64,000 nt of DNA, from the NCBI GenBank assembly GCA_016787045.1, contig JAEUVA010000037.1, positions 1-64,000 on the forward strand, written 5' to 3'. Of this stretch, positions 63,581 to 64,000 are shown piece by piece. The stretch is from Chitinophagales bacterium. Lineage in GTDB: Bacteria; Bacteroidota; Bacteroidia; Chitinophagales; LD1. Each line of letters begins with the position of its first letter. Within the stretch, counting starts at the first letter, position 1. The notes beneath the pieces are model-generated. The model worked only from the letters and a program-made list of their open reading frames with translations, was not told where the DNA came from and did not search any database. Both the position numbers and the translations under genes were made by a program.

Positions 63581-64000
63581 TTATGCCAGTATTATCAATG
63601 TACTCCCGTAGCCGTACTTACTGTGGTAGGTGTTCTCAAAACGCTTTACCTGTTTATGCTTTTTCAGGTATTCATGAATAGTTTTTTTGAGCTTATCTGT
63701 GCCCAGCCCGTGTACTACTCTGAACTCAAACTTACCTGCTGCTATTGCTTTGTCTAAGGCCTTTTCAAACTCATCCATTTGATGAAAGAGGGCATCTTGC
63801 GGAGCAATCTTGCCTTTGCCTACCTGATGTTGATTAAGGTGTAGATCTATCACATCATCGGCATAGTGAATTTTATTGCTGAAATTTGGATTGGTAGCCC
63901 CCATCATATAACTCTTCAACAACTCGGCATCAACTACTGGCGAAGCATTATCTGTTTCCCCAACTTCTTCATCAAAAAAACGTTGCTTCTTTTTGCGTTT
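63581..64000 (-). CDS. DUF2027/Smr domain protein, C-terminal part (runs off the window end)
   Basis: The frame is open to the window edge, so this is the last 139 residues of a longer gene; an internal TTG at 63922 is not a plausible start. The visible part opens with a basic segment (KRKKKQRFFDEEVGE) and then holds a Smr domain: DVIDLHLNQH, where Smr proteins have the LDLHG-type motif, FRVVHGLGTDKLKKTIHEYLKKH, the GxGxG-like HGLGTDKL loop, and a C-terminal YGYGSTLIIL strand. Bacteroidota DUF2027 proteins have this architecture. Smr domains bind or nick nucleic acids and in MutS2 act on stalled ribosomes; the role of this group is not known. Confidence 0.87.
   Translation of the reverse strand, partial: KRKKKQRFFDEEVGETDNASPVVDAELLKSYMMGATNPNFSNKIHYADDVIDLHLNQHQVGKGKIAPQDALFHQMDEFEKALDKAIAAGKFEFRVVHGLGTDKLKKTIHEYLKKHKQVKRFENTYHSKYGYGSTLIILA

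Noticed and set aside
1..64000. Insertion sequences, prophage, integrated plasmid or defence island
   Set aside because: No transposase, integrase, phage structural, restriction or CRISPR-associated gene was recognised; the gene content is mostly housekeeping and envelope functions.

Overview
The window looks like a chromosomal segment of a Bacteroidota bacterium, most likely a Chitinophagia/Sphingobacteriia-type lineage (class not provable from here). Pointers are type IX secretion (T9SS) C-terminal sorting domains of both type A and type B, many lipoproteins with short lipoboxes, families largely confined to the phylum (GSCFA, DUF4294, DUF2027/Smr, DUF4105), a TonB-dependent receptor with a carboxypeptidase-regulatory-like domain, few Shine-Dalgarno sites, and promoters of the phylum's own type (TTTG or TTG, 18-19 nt, TAnnTTTG). 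No insertion sequence, prophage, integrase or CRISPR array was seen.

Layout. 1-2465: two surface or secreted proteins on the minus strand. 2519-7895: a complete minus-strand suf operon (sufB, a possible small ORF, sufC, sufD, sufS, sufE) for Fe-S cluster assembly. 8065-13482: an alpha-2-macroglobulin-like lipoprotein of 1805 residues. 13483-15519: a biotin-dependent acyl-CoA carboxyltransferase gene surrounded by three related palindromic (REP-like) elements. 15520-17944: a coupled three-gene operon (AlgH/YqgE, DUF4105, alpha/beta hydrolase). 18090-31863: secreted and envelope proteins, namely a cupredoxin/Calx-beta T9SS protein, a DUF4294 protein, a PafA-like phosphatase, a T9SS cargo protein, a GSCFA protein, an outer-membrane barrel and a 1509-residue PKD-repeat protein. 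32093-37072: tRNA-Leu(GAG), two separate two-component systems and an enoyl-CoA-reductase-like SDR. 37152-44389: two unknown proteins, then a tight six-gene operon of adaptor lipoprotein, haloalkane-dehalogenase-like hydrolase, ABC permease, ABC ATPase, LytS kinase and LytTR regulator. 44468-47540: RseP protease and P5C dehydrogenase. 47633-50409: tRNA-Trp, secE, nusG, rplK, rplA and rplJ, ending in a strong terminator with no rplL or rpoB behind it. 50495-59671: a SPOR-like secreted protein, queA, a CBS protein, a LolCE-like permease, a NifS/IscS-type cysteine desulfurase, a TonB-dependent receptor and dnaB. 59785-64000: a lipoprotein, the SRP RNA with its own promoter and terminator, a transaldolase-like enzyme, DUF2200, a caspase-fold-like lipoprotein, a small secreted protein and the C-terminal part of a DUF2027/Smr protein.

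How it works together. Much of the window serves the cell envelope: T9SS cargo and sorting, lipoprotein trafficking and maturation (LolCE-like permease, DUF4105), intramembrane proteolysis (RseP), protein secretion (SecE, SRP RNA) and sensing (three two-component pairs). The rest is core information processing and Fe-S/sulfur metabolism. The least explained pieces are the hydrolase-containing ABC operon, the palindromic elements, the caspase-like lipoprotein, the cupredoxin surface protein and the isolated rplJ operon end.
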